Assembly (NCBI RefSeq): GCF_040183065.1
Contig: NC_091127.1
Location: forward strand, 108,379,834-108,443,833
Length of the DNA stretch: 64,000 bases
Origin: Periplaneta americana
Lineage: Eukaryota > Arthropoda > Insecta > Blattodea > Blattidae
Reading direction: 5' to 3'
Shown piece after piece: positions 1-12,000 of this stretch. The position numbers were made by a program, and so were the translations under genes. Each line of letters starts with the position of its first letter. Within the stretch, counting starts at the first letter, position 1. The notes under the pieces were generated by a model that was given only the letters and a program-made list of their open reading frames with translations, did no database searches and was not told the DNA's origin.

Positions 1-868
1 AAACTAGATAACTCTATTGTTATACTGAAGAGAACAAAAAGAGTTTTTATGTTGGCTGGTTGCAATACAAGTAACTTTTCTAACTTACACCTTCTGTCAG
101 TTAATATTGTTTTTTTATGATGAAAAACGCATGGAATTGCAAAAAGAGGAGAAATTAGGTAGACAGCAAAAATTCATGGTTGAAACCCTTTTCAAATATT
201 AATTTACACTATATAAGTAGACATAGAAACAATGAAAAGACTTTTCACTGGATTCGAAAGAAGGAGTAAAGTTGGAATAGGAACCACTTGTTTTCTTTTG
301 GCTTCCTGAATTCATTGATGTTACCAGTTCAATGACAGTAAAGGGGAATTTTGAGATTTCACTTGGGAATTCCAGAATATTGGTGGAATGATGGCTTGGG
401 TTTTTCAAGTGTTTCCTGGAAAGCATCTCTGTTGTCTCCTTATAATATCTAGAAAGTCTGATTCAGTGATAGTTACAGAAATAAAAACGCAGGGGGAGGG
501 GGGGGAATCGTGCGAAATATGAAGAAAAAAAAAGGAGATTTTTTTTATGAAATATCAACATTTTAGGCCTACGAAAACATTATAAATGTGAATTTTTTTG
601 GCGTTCATTACATTCTATATTTAGTGAATAGTACACTAACAGGAATGGTTTAGTTAGAAAGTGGAATTTCATATTTTGCCTGTCTCTATAATAATGACAT
701 TAAACATCTGAAACGGCTACTCAAAAAAGGGAACAACTTGCAATTTTTTCAACAGTAATCTCACTAGAGGTTTCGATTTTATCGATAAATATGCGAGTGG
801 AACAAAAGCAGATTTATCTAGAGGAAATCAAAACTCGAGTGGGATTTAATTGAGTATTACATGATTAG
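1..868. other. Non-coding, no recognised feature
   Basis: A+T-rich sequence with short homopolymers and a G run near 490-507. I find no exon with splice sites, no repeat family I recognise and no tRNA-like box pair. The small open frames are short and compositionally random. Confidence 0.5.
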
Positions 869-1000
869 AAATGGATTTGAGGGAGGTAGGATATGATAAT
901 AGAGACTGCATTAATCTTGCACAGGATAGGGACCGATGAGGGGTTATGTGAGGGCGGCAATGAACCTACGGGGGTTCCTTAAAAACCATTTGTAAGTAAG
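869..1000 (+). mobile_element. 3' tail of a non-LTR retrotransposon (LINE family 1)
   Basis: This is the last part of the reverse-transcriptase reading frame and the 3' tail of the LINE family also found on the minus strand at 10632-11400, 17217-17470 and 33009-33711. Translation shows the family's C-terminal signature, including LAQDRDR near 917-937, followed by the conserved end that reads as GGGTTCCTTAAAAACC. The copy is strongly 5'-truncated and carries stops, so it is a dead tail. Confidence 0.7.
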
Positions 1001-1319
1001 TATTACACGATTAGAAGAAAGTATATAAAGATTAGAAGAAATAAAGTATTCTAATAGGCCTACAATAAAATATTGATTGACGTACTGAAATTCTATTTCA
1101 CAAATGTTAGCTTCACCAAAACGTTTGAACGGAGCCTCCATTTTCAGTTGACTGTCTATGTTGTAAACAAATGACGATCGCAAAGCATGTTTTATAGTAC
1201 CGTAAAGGATTTGCAGTTTGAAATGTTGGCAAACAAATAAACAAATGCTATGGTAGTGATAGAACACAAACAAATGCTAGGGAAGCGATAAAATTAAGCA
1301 AATGCTAGGGAAACGATAA

Positions 1320-1500
1320 AATTGCGCGATAAGCAGCTATGATTGGTTGAAAGACGTCCTTTCCTACCGTTTTATTGGTCAAAAGTAGTATGACGTAGTA
1401 AAAGTGTAATAGTCAAAATAATTTTTTCTCCCATTTCATTGTTCTTCTTTAGAAGGCGCGTCTGGTTAGTATAAAAAGGGCCGAGACAATTATAATTCGA
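1320..1500 (+). promoter_or_regulatory. Candidate RNA polymerase II promoter
   Basis: A strong TATA box, TATAAAAAG, lies at 1470-1478. Upstream are two inverted CCAAT motifs (ATTGG) near 1341 and 1374, and ATF/CREB-like GACGTC and TGACGTA sites near 1352 and 1391. Spacing fits plus-strand transcription starting around 1495-1505. No coding exon follows within about 600 bp, so any product would be non-coding, a 5' untranslated exon, or a transposon transcript. The motifs are visible; promoter activity is inferred. Confidence 0.35.
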
Positions 1501-2277
1501 GCAGAAAACACGTAATGAATATCTCGGTTGGTACAAGAAGGACCCAATTACTATTATAACACTGTATTTCAGTTTGTAGAAGAAGGACCCTGTCATTTAC
1601 AGTTAGGTCTTACATTGTGTAGTTTGGAGTTTCAGTTTTCATAGTATGTTTGAATTTACTTATTGTAATAGCTTAGAATTTGATCAGTGTTCAAATTATA
1701 TTAATAATAAGGATTTAGGAGGAATTTTATTTCTAAAATAATAGTAGGCCTATTGTAGAAGAAGAACCCAATTCTGTTATTTTTAAATTACAATTAAACC
1801 CTTTTCAAACAGTCACAGAAAGAATAGAATTAAACCATAGCTTCTTGGAAGTGCTTTGAATATGTGATGTTAAAGAAATGACTTTGTGTCGCTATTTGAT
1901 ACCGAGATATTAAGTTTTTTGTTCCGTCTATAAAATTTTAAAATGGCGAGTTGGGCCCTTCTTTGAATAGCCGCTTCATTTATTAAATCCTGCAACTCAT
2001 CTCCAAGAAATACAATTTTAGCCTATATTTTCTTAGATTCTAGCTAATTAGGCCCTGCATACTACCAAAGTCAGAAAAAAATTGTGAAGACTATCAATTC
2101 AGGTAAAATGTTTAGATATATACAAGACATTTGTCTTCTTTGGAACTGTTCATATCCATCGGAAAGTGTTACAGAATATTCTGGACTCCAGGTCTGTTTC
2201 GGGATGAAATTTTTACTGGACCTGTGTACTGCCGAGAAATTGAACTTGTAGGCCTAGTTGAGGATAAGATATTAGCC

Positions 2278-2279
<2 letters not shown>
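1501..2279. other. Non-coding, no recognised gene
   Basis: The motif AGAAGGACCC recurs near 1537 and 1583, with a similar AGAAGAACCC near 1758, perhaps an old short duplication. I see no supportable exon or known repeat. Confidence 0.4.
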
Positions 2280-2353
<74 letters not shown>

Positions 2354-2370
2354 GTAATAATAATAATAAT
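2280..2370 (+). repeat. (AAT)n microsatellite
   Basis: About 30 copies of AAT with a single interruption near 2353. In this genome such tracts often mark LINE 3' tails or later insertion sites, but I see no attached element here. The poly-Asn open frame across it is an artefact. Confidence 0.98.
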
Positions 2371-3285
2371 GTTAAGGGACAAAATTAACACAATTAGGAT
2401 GAAAAACTGACCAATATTAAAACACTATCTTCAGACGTTTCACAGTCTTTCTCCCATATTTCCGATTGCACATGCGTACTGTACATTCAGCGTGCAAAAT
2501 AAATATACAGAATGTTTGTACGAGTATTATGTATTGTTGGAAATAGCAAAATTGTATTATACATTAGAAACTAATTGATGTTTGAAAGGATTTCAAATGA
2601 TTTTATATAGACCTACTCGCATATGCCTTAATTAATAACAATATCATCATTATTATACGTAATATTCTGCCAAGTGAGTTATCCACGACCAGATTCTTCC
2701 TGATTCTTTTTGCTCGCAAATTCACAGTCCTATAACTACGGTAAATTATGTAGGCTAATTTTTACTGCGGAAACACACTAAGAGCTTCTATGTTTAAAAA
2801 TTATTTATCTGAAGAAAACATTGTTGAAATGTGGTTTTATTTGAAACGGTTACACATGAAAACCACGAATAAAATATATATTCAAAGTGTTTCTAAAAAA
2901 TCTCCGTTTTGACTAAATCGTTTCGGAATCATTCATCCACTCAAAGTAAAAGCGGTTATATGTATTGTATGTGCCTATTAACCAGATGGATTTACTGACT
3001 TTAATAGGAATGCAATATTTTTAAACAGTGCTTTTTTCTGGCTAAGAGCGCCGGAACGGCTTTCCGACACCCTTTTTTTACATGAATATGTCTATGTAAG
3101 TTCGGTCCACTACTAGAGTGCCATACCAAACAGTCAACCGACACATTTTCAGGCCAGTTTTTTTTCGCGCCTATAATTCCTAAACTACGTTATACGTATA
3201 AATGTAATAAGACCTGCACTTACATGCGCTTTTAACGGCCGGAGATTTTATTACCGGTGTATTATACCATTATTTTCAGGGTATC
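2371..3285. other. Non-coding, no recognised feature
   Basis: A+T-rich sequence without convincing exons or recognised repeats. Confidence 0.4.
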
Positions 3286-3617
3286 ATGCCAGAAGGGCGT
3301 ATCAACAAATTTTGCATCATTGAGATATTTGTAACGGTAACGGAACAATCTTTCGAAGATTACAATGGAAACGAAGAAAAATCAAAGAATGTACATTGTT
3401 GTGTAGAAAAGCAAAGGAGAAATCATTCCATGTTTTTATGGCTCTACTCTAAATTGGCAGTTTTTTAATGGAACAGTCGTTCGAAAATTACAATGAACAC
3501 GAGAAAGAACCAAACAAAGTACGTACCTTCCTATGTAGACAAGAAAGGAAAAAGTAATTCTTTCTTTTTATGGCTCTACTGTAAATTGGCAGTTTTGTTG
3601 ATACACCCTTCTGGCAT
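3286..3617. mobile_element. MITE with 22-bp inverted ends and an internal duplication
   Basis: The ends form an inverted repeat: ATGCCAGAAGGGCGTATCAA at 3286 matches the reverse complement of the sequence ending at 3617 with one mismatch. The interior contains two diverged copies of a roughly 140-bp unit, each ending in a shared stretch that reads TTTTTATGGCTCTACT. No clear target duplication is visible. It encodes nothing convincing, so it is a non-autonomous DNA element of unknown superfamily. Confidence 0.65.
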
Positions 3618-3642
3618 TATGTCCTCGATGTGTATAATATAT

Positions 3643-3846
3643 TCAATCATTCATAGTGTTCTGCTCAAGGGCAGGTCTTTTACTCCAAACCAGACATTCT
3701 CCAATCTTTCCTATTTTCCGCCTTCTTCTTAGTCTCCGCATACGATCCATGTACCTTACTGATGTCTGTCTTCTGCCCCAAACTTTTCTTCCATTCACCA
3801 TTCCTTCCAGCTCATTCTTCAGTAGGCAATTTCCAAATGCCATATA
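3643..3846 (-). mobile_element. C-terminal fragment of a LINE (family 2)
   Basis: The minus strand encodes a 66-aa piece with MVNGRKVWGRR and the near-terminal KRPALEQNTMND. The same tail occurs on the plus strand at 10420-10600 and in shorter form on the minus strand at 45932-46010. This is the extreme C-terminus of a reverse-transcriptase polyprotein of a non-LTR element, 5'-truncated. Its exact clade cannot be told from so little. Confidence 0.65.
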
Positions 3847-4247
3847 GCATTACTGAAAGCTTGTGGTAGAGAGATTTAACTATATCGTACCGTGACTATA
3901 GGCGGGCGCATGCATTTCGCAGCGTGAGGGAAGATGTTCATAAAAAAACGTGGCGCTGGCAGAACACCGTTGTTGGTTATGATTTTGACGGAATCCTTCT
4001 CACTCATTCATTCAGTTCCTGTCGGAAATCGTGTGAATTGTGCATAGTATAGTTACTTTCTGGAACACCATTTATAACCAAATCTCCTGAATTCTCATCC
4101 TATTATTCTACATGATGGTGTTCGCTCTCACATAGCTGTCCCTGTGGTTAATTTACTTCGCAGATGGAACTGAAAAGTTCTGGAGCATCCTCCATACTAT
4201 CCAGATACTGTCCATGTGAGTTCGACCTTTTCCCGAAAATGAAATTA

Positions 4248-5044
4248 CAGAGGTGTGAAAATTATTAGAATAATCTTAATGTTAAAGGTTTTTTAATAGT
4301 TCCTTCACAAATATTAATTGAATTGATGAATATTGGTATATATTACTATACTGATGTAGGATATATTTACTACTAACAATGCCGGAAAGCATTGTTGTAC
4401 ATTGGTATTTTTCTTATTTTACAATTGTTATGGGAATTCAGAAATTATTATATTATGTTGGCGGAATTGGAAACATAAAAAATTATATGCGCAAAACAGA
4501 TGTATACGTTCATTTGAACCTTGACAACAATGTAAACGCAAAGAACAATTTGTTTAAAGCATTTCTTAATTAATTTTTTATGTTTCCAATTCCGCCAACA
4601 TAATATAATAATTTCTGAATTCCCATAACAATTATAAAATAAGAAAAATACCAATGTACAACAATGCTTTCCGGCATTGTTAGTAGTAAATATATGAGTA
4701 GCTTAATATCAAAGACGGACATCTGACCTCATTCGAAATTTAGATAGCTGTGCTTTTTTACACAATTTTTCATGCTCTTTCAAGTTATAGTGAAACCATA
4801 TGCAAACTCTAACACTATATTTATAAAATAAATTGTGTTAAATATTACAAAGAACACTGTGAATTAAAAAATTGCCTCTAGATCAAAACTATGGAGACGA
4901 CAGATGTCCGTCTTTGATACTAAGCTACATCAGTATAGGCTAGTAATATTATATACCAGTATTCATCAATTCAATGAATATTTGTGAAGGAACTATTAAA
5001 AAACCTTTAAAATTAAGATTATTCTAATAATTTTCACACCTCTG
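4248..5044. mobile_element. Long-arm foldback DNA element, TA target duplication
   Basis: The element is flanked by TA (4246-4247 and 5045-5046) and its ends read CAGAGGTGTGAAAATTATTA inward from both sides. After the MITE at 4701-4925 is set aside, the whole element is one palindrome. The left arm is 4248-4485, the right arm is 4571-4698 plus 4928-5044, and the loop is about 85 bp. Arms are about 240 bp with few mismatches. The TA target and CAG ends suggest a Tc1/mariner-mobilised non-autonomous element. It has no coding capacity. Confidence 0.85.
4701..4925. mobile_element. 225-bp MITE nested in the foldback element
   Basis: The inverted ends begin GCTTAATATCAAAGACGGAC at 4701 and match the reverse complement of the right end over 25 bp with one mismatch. 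TA flanks both sides (4699-4700, 4926-4927). It sits inside the right arm of the foldback element and is therefore younger. The superfamily is probably Tc1/mariner because of the TA target. Confidence 0.8.
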
Positions 5045-5279
5045 TACCACTTAGAAGAGTTCGCTTTATAACCAGACAGGCAATTATAGCAGCAGCAGAG
5101 CAGTCTGTTCGAAGATTAGCAGAACAAGACGCTGTGGATGGCATCCGTCGTCTGGCTGAATTGTGGAGGCGGGTTCTTCATGTTGGAGGAAATTACTTCT
5201 TAGCACTGCAACAATGTGACTGTTCCAAAAATGTTTTCTGTGTTGTTAATTCAAATGTTGCCACTAGTAACCATTGTTA

Positions 5280-6076
5280 GATTCGCTCTTGTGTTTAAAA
5301 ATTCATACATCCAATTGTTCTTCTAATAGTTGTAACTGTCCCATTCTAAATGAATTTCCTCAAGTTAAGTATCTCGGAATAATAATCGACCAACATTTAC
5401 GTTGGAATAAACATGTTCTTTTTTGTGCACTAGATTAAGAAAAATTATTCACTATTTTGTCATCCTACGAAATTACTTGACTGCCCATACTTTACGACTG
5501 ATTTACCTCGCATTAGTACAAGCTATGTTACAGTACGGCATTATAGGATGGGGTAGTGCTTATAGTACCTCCCTCATGCCAATAACTCTGTTACAGAAAA
5601 GAATAATAAAAATATGCCTTAATAAAACTCTTGATTATACTACAGAACTCTTGTATTCAGATTTTAAAGAATTTGACTTCCATCAAATTTATAACAATAT
5701 AATATTGAATTTTGTACATAAAAACCGAAATATAATTATTTAATTTATATTCACATAAATATAAAACCAAAAGATCAGACTACATATGCTTGATAGTACT
5801 CAAACGTACCACAACTGTAGCATATAATGACAGTAGCAACTTCGGTCCAAGGCTTTATAACATGATGACTAAATTCTCAAACATACAATTTGGTAATGCT
5901 CTTTATTTTAAAAAATCAATTAAAAAATTGCTGATTAGAGAGAAAATTTAAAGTTCAATTATTGTGATATCTGTGTTTTTTCTTCTTTTTACTTTGTTAT
6001 TTAATAAAACGTCTTAACATTATGTGGAATATATAGGGCCTATATAGCCTATTGCATCTTTGTTCTCGCAATAAAA
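5280..6076 (+). mobile_element. 5'-truncated LINE (family 3), reverse-transcriptase C-terminus
   Basis: A broken frame near 5330-5410 encodes VKYLGIIIDQHLRWNKHV, a typical motif just after the reverse-transcriptase core. A second open stretch (5423-5743) contains LRLIYLALVQAMLQYGIIGW, common to Jockey/CR1-like LINEs. The 3' end runs to an (ATT)n tail starting about 6077, the usual tail of such elements. The frame break and truncation show it is inactive. Clade assignment is tentative. Confidence 0.8.

Positions 6077-6128
<52 letters not shown>
6077..6128 (+). repeat. (ATT)n microsatellite tail of the LINE
   Basis: About 17 ATT units immediately follow the LINE 3' end, consistent with a microsatellite-type retrotransposon tail. 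Confidence 0.95.
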
Positions 6129-7530
6129 GGATGATCTATGTATTAATTAATTAGCTATTAATAATCAATTTAGGAGAGAAATTTAACAAATTACGGTGCG
6201 GTACCGTAGATTATTGTAACATGTTAAATGCGTAACTTAGGTTTGAATGAATGGATAATACAGCAATTTTTTAATTTATGATTTCGTAACATGTAATACC
6301 TTTTTAACAACTTTGCGAAACTAGCTACTCAGTATTGGATGGTAATAAATATCTGGCCTAGTGATTTATATAATCCGTACACAATTTCATAATGATCCAT
6401 TCATTAATTCATTTTTACACATTCAATCATTACAAAATGGTTTACTAATTTTGAGGATATCCCATCGCACTTCAGCCCTTGGCCTTGTGTAGGTCAAATA
6501 TGCTCTAATTACAGGATCTTACTTAAGGACATCTGTCTTCGATAATACGCATTGTTAATAAAGCCAAAATGAAATACAAAAATTTTAATTTGCTTCAAGT
6601 GACTGTCGTAACAACAAGCAAAATGGAAACCTAACATGTAAAGAATATTGGATATCAAAATCTATGAACTGACCCGAATTAATAATTAAGACATAAAAGT
6701 CTGAAGCAATAATAACCGAATGTTCCAATTTCCTTTTTACATACAAAAATCTATGATCACGGATTTAATTAATTAATGTTTTTTTAGATATCGTAAGGAA
6801 ATGATTATAATGACAGTCTTAATTAGGTTTTTATATTAACTCCTTATTTACAGGTGGCTAGACCGAATCCTTCAAACCTACAAACCCAAAAGCGCACTTA
6901 TGTTCATACCTCTAACAGAACTAAGTTGAAGTAAGGGAATAAGTGAATATGTAAAATTAAGATAAAGTTACAAAATAGAAAGGACGTAAAGCAGAACATT
7001 TGCAACAACATAGCTGCTGAATGCTACCTTAATACAGGTATTCTGTAACACCTGTCCACTTCCCTAACACAGGTAAACTTTCACAATGAACTTTTATTAC
7101 TGACTACGATAGTACTAATGATTACTCACCAAAAAGGCACCTAGACCCGTATGTAGTCATGTTAATCCTCTTTCATAATATTTCAACCAAATTAATCCAC
7201 CATAACGTCACTTTATTGTCACCGCACAAACACCACTGAACTCCATTCTCAGGTATTCGCACTTGTAATGCTTGTATGTCCCTCCCCCCCACTATCCAAG
7301 AATATGACTCACAACGTAGTTACATTCCACAACCTAGATGGCAGTACCATATGAGAATCATGGTATCTCGAATATGGTTGAGAATGTATAGGCAATTCTT
7401 TCATTCATGGGCAATGTATGAAAGGAAATTTGCAATTTAAGAAACTGTGTTGGCTACAATGACTGTTCCCGTACATCAAAGAACCGAAATAAGAAGTAAT
7501 ATTTTCATAAAATATTTACTGTTGTGAATA
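6129..7530. other. Upstream region of the PMPCA gene
   Basis: No coding exon or recognised repeat is visible. The stretch should contain the PMPCA promoter and 5' untranslated region. I cannot point to a TATA box or initiator with confidence; a TATA-less promoter would be usual for a housekeeping gene. An in-frame stop directly precedes the proposed start codon. Confidence 0.4.
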
Positions 7531-8968
7531 ATGGTCGGGCGAGCTAGTCTACGTAGAATTGGAACGAATCTATTAAGAAACCAACAGTAAGTTTATTGAT
7601 CTGAAACAATTTCAATAAAAGTTTTAACAGCCATGCCAGAAAACGTAATACATAGTTTTAACCTGTTTTATAGTACTAATCTCACGTGAATGATGCAATT
7701 TAATTAGACTATATAAATTGATTTATTGGTAAAGAAAGACGGTAACACTTTTATAATATCTTGTTGGATATTATTGGCCTTCAGAAATACAATTTAATAA
7801 ATTATAACGTTCTGTTTGTAGGCGTACAGCAATTCCCTTGATACAGAGCATGTTACAATGTCTGGTTATTTCAGGCATGTTCTTCCAAATGAAACTAGCG
7901 CTGAGGTAGTTCAGGTGATTTTGGGAGTGAAAATGGTTGAATTGTTAAAGATGCATTTGATCGTACATGCAACGCATAACAAAGCCTAAACTAACCAAAC
8001 CATATTTGTCACAGATTTGTATATGCAAAGTGTATAAGCGGAGTCCGAAGGGAACTACCTCAGCGCTAGTTTAGCCACATGTAGAATTAAACGTAGATGA
8101 GGCTCTAAAAATAAATCGTAGTAAGTGAAATATATTTCTCGTCCACCTCTTATTTTAGTATTATGTGAGTCTCAGCTACATACTACTATATGTGCTCTGG
8201 ACAACCTATATATTGACGGAATCTAAGAAACTACCGTTGTGCAGGACATTGCATGAAATTAAGAAGTTTGAACTGCCTATAGAATGGTTCTGACTAGAAC
8301 GACAAAGTGGTGAAGACTCAGGGTAGTATATCGGTTATTAACCAAAAATTTCTTCCTAAAGTACATAGGCCTATTTTCAGTTTCATCTCATATTCATTTA
8401 ATATTTCTTTAGAGGTTCCAGCACAGGACTAACCTGGCAAGGATGGAGAAAATGCTCCTCTGTATCCCAACATTCAGAATCAACACAATCTCCTATTAAG
8501 AATAAATCAGCAACTCAACCTCCACTGACCGAACCATTATCAGGTCTTCCAACTCCGGTATATGCAACACTGAGGGAAGATCATCAAAACACAAATGTGA
8601 CCACTTTGAGTAATGGATTACGAGTTGCATCTGAGAATCGATTCGGGCAATTCTGCACTATTGGAGGTGAGCAAGACAGTTCAAAATAAATTTAGTATTA
8701 GTTGGTAAGTTCATAAGCTCTGACTTAAACGTTGACAAAATGCAAAGTACCTAACATAACATACTCTAACCTTAACTTAACACTGTGCTCTGCCATTCGT
8801 CGGAAATCAGTAAAATTGATGTTGGGGTAATGTCTAGAATCCAGATAAGAACCTATGCTGCTTTTTTGCAATCACCTGCACAATCACATGTGACATGCAC
8901 CTATGTGCTCCCGTTGCAGAGAAATTTTGTTAGCATCAGTGATGAAGTGAATTAATGTCTCACATTAT

Positions 8969-9007
<39 letters not shown>

Positions 9008-12000
9008 GTTATGTTTCCGCAAATTCGACAATTAAATGTTTCTAGCACGCTAAATCACTGTATTGTAGTTCACTATAGTAAACTTCATAAGTATTTTCTT
9101 TTTCAGTTGTGGTTGATTCAGGGTCAAGATATGAAGTGGCGTATCCTAGTGGAATTTCACACTATCTGGAAAAACTAGCATTCAATGTAGGTTGTTTATT
9201 TGGTTATGTGCAAATTTTCAAATTTACAGTGGTTAGTTTTCTTTTTTAATAACAATAACTGTTTTTCTTTTGCAGTCTACAACAGAGTTCTCTGATAAAG
9301 ATAAAATATTAGCTGAATTGGAGAAACAAGGCGGTATCTGTGATTGCCAATCCTCAAGGTAAATTGAAAAAGCATTCACATTTGTCCAGATTCCACCTAG
9401 CATCTTCTTTACAACAGGGCTGTGGAAGCAATAGAATACGTCTTTTGACTTTTAACTTCTTTGTAAAATATTCATATATGTTCACAATGATAAACCCACT
9501 AAAATTTACATGTCAAAGATACATAGCCTAAAAAATGAAATTTTAAGAATTATTATAAGAAAGGTAATTACTTCACACAACTTCTAAAATAGATAATTTC
9601 ATAATTTTTCTTTTTGCTCTTTTTAAGTTATCAATTATAAACTCTGTAAGTGTTCACACCTTATGTAATATTAACACACCACGCCAACACACAATGAATG
9701 ATTATAAACTTAGAACATAAATAACTTGCAAACCTTTCCACACTCTTTGTCGATAGTGTTGTCCATTACCATCAGGTGGTTGCTGTGATGGTGGTAGTCG
9801 TTTTATTTAATTATGCTTTCAGTTGCGAAGTTAAGCATTAGAATTCGATGTAGGCTTAGACAAAAAATGACCACATTTTGCCTGGAGTCCTCTATGAGGG
9901 ATAGGAATCTTTTATGTGCTGTAAATCTTATGATACAGGTCTCCAACATTACTTTCTGGAAGAAGCTAAGTATTGTATTGCCCTTGGTCAGGTTTGAATC
10001 TGTAAACCAACAGCTAGCACGATGACCACTAGACCACCAAAGATATCACGTAAGTCATGAGGCTCCGTTGTAGGTCTTGTAATATATATAAAAATCATAA
10101 CACTTTATTGAAGACTATAGCAGAAATCTGTTCTCAAAGTAACTTACTTGGTAGAAGTAGTGTTTGAGTAATTTTTTTTAATCATACTTTTTTCCAAACT
10201 GTTCACTCCATTCAGAATTGCTTCCGATGTCTGGCTTTCCAGAATTTCAGTGTTACAGATTTAAGAAAGGTAAAAGGATTCTATGAGGCATGTTGTAGCA
10301 TAGTGGTTAAGGTGCTATGCTACAAAGCCGAAAGTTGTAGAGTTGATTCCCGAGAGGTCATAGACATTTCTAATATTGATCTAATCCTTGGTTGGGTCAC
10401 TGATTGAGAGAAAACTGCCTACTGAAGGATGGATGCACTGGAAGGAACAGTGAATGGGAGAAGAGTTCAGGGCAGAAGAAGATATCAGATGATAGACAAC
10501 ATTAGGACTAAGAGGAAGGCAGAAAACAGGAAAGATTGGAGAATGCTGGTTTGTAGTGAAAGACCTGCCCTTGGACAGGAGACTATGAATGAATGATTTA
10601 ATTCTTCCAGCTGCATTATGACCCTGGTGTCAACTCAGCCTTACTTACAAATGGCTTTTAAGGAACCCGCAGGTTCATTGCCGCCCTCATATAAGCCGGC
10701 CATTGGTCCCTATCCTGTGCAAGATTAATCCAGTCTCATCATATTCCACCTCCCTCAAATCCATTTTAATATTATCCTTTCATCTACGTCTCGGCTTCCC
10801 AACTAACACTCTATATGCATTTCTGGATGTTGATGTTATGTTTTATTTAACGACGCTCGCAACTGCAGAGGTTATGTCAGCATCGCCGGATGTGCCGGAA
10901 TTTTGTCCCTCAGGAGTTCTTTTACATGCCAGTAAATCTACTGACATGAGCCTGTCGCATTTAAGCACACTTAAATGCCATCGACCTGGCCGGGGATCGA
11001 ACCCGCAACCTTGGATATAGAAGGCTAGCACTATACCAACTCGCCAACCAGGTCGACTGCATTTCTGGATTCGCTCATACGTGCTACATGCCCTGCCCAT
11101 CTCAGATGTCTGGATTTAATGTTCCTAATTATGTCAGGTGAAAAATACAATGTATGCAGTTCTGCATTGTGTAACTTTCTCCATTCTCCTGTAAATTCAT
11201 CCCTTTTAGCCCCAAATATTTTCCTAAGAACTTTATTCTCAAACACCCTTAATCCCTGTTTCTCTCTCAAAGTGAGACTCCAAGTTTCACAATCATACAG
11301 AACAACTGGTAATATAACTGTTTTATAAATTCTAACTTTCAGATTTTTTGACAGCAGACTAGATGACAAAAGCTTGTCAACTCAGCTTTTTAACAGAAAT
11401 AAGTAGTTTAACAATATTTTCTTTAAGTCCGTCATAAACTTATCTTATATAATAGTGTGATATTTTTACTTCATTCTACTTGATGAACGTTTTCGGTTTT
11501 GTAAACCATCTTCAGATCACTGTTATCTCTATTAAACTCTTGTGCTGATGTGCAATGGGTTGCATTAACCATATTGTATTAAAATGTAAAATATAAAATA
11601 TGAGATAAAACATTAATGAATGCACATATTTAAAAATAGTAACATATTAAATTAAATTGGTCTAAAATGAAGGTTTTGCAGCATATACAGTCCTTTCAGA
11701 TATTAAACAATTATTTTCTTACGACCTTTTACATAGTAACTATCATGAGACTGCATTTACAAATAGTTACTTATTGCATAATTATGAATCATTGAAATTC
11801 GTTAGAATAGATATGAAACATCATTCTTGGATCGCTAATATGTTTTCGCGGGATATCAGCCGAGTTAAGATTTTGGAATGCTCCAAGCTTTCGACTGCTA
11901 TCTCTGCAGCCATCTTCAGGGAAGTGATGTCCGAACAGAAAGTCGAAAGGTTATATAGATGTGGCTGTCTCAGGTGAAACGGGATTGGTTGGCGGATCGG

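Larger units (their letters stand above)
3935..5235 (+). mobile_element. mariner transposase relic, split by a foldback element
   Basis: Two blocks, 3935-4247 and 5045-5235, together match the C-terminal half of a mariner-type transposase. The left block reads GILLIHSVPVGNRVN, then ILHDGVRSHIAVPVVNLLRR and LEHPPYYPD. The right block reads YHLEEFAL and ends near FMLEEITS. The catalytic ILHDN is HDG here, the SPD motif is YPD, and the reading frame is broken, so the copy is dead. The insertion at 4248-5044 interrupts it at a TA dinucleotide. Confidence 0.75.

Noticed and set aside
2131-2388. 85-codon open frame with a long Asn run
   Set aside because: The Asn run is the translation of the (AAT)n microsatellite; the flanks show no coding character.
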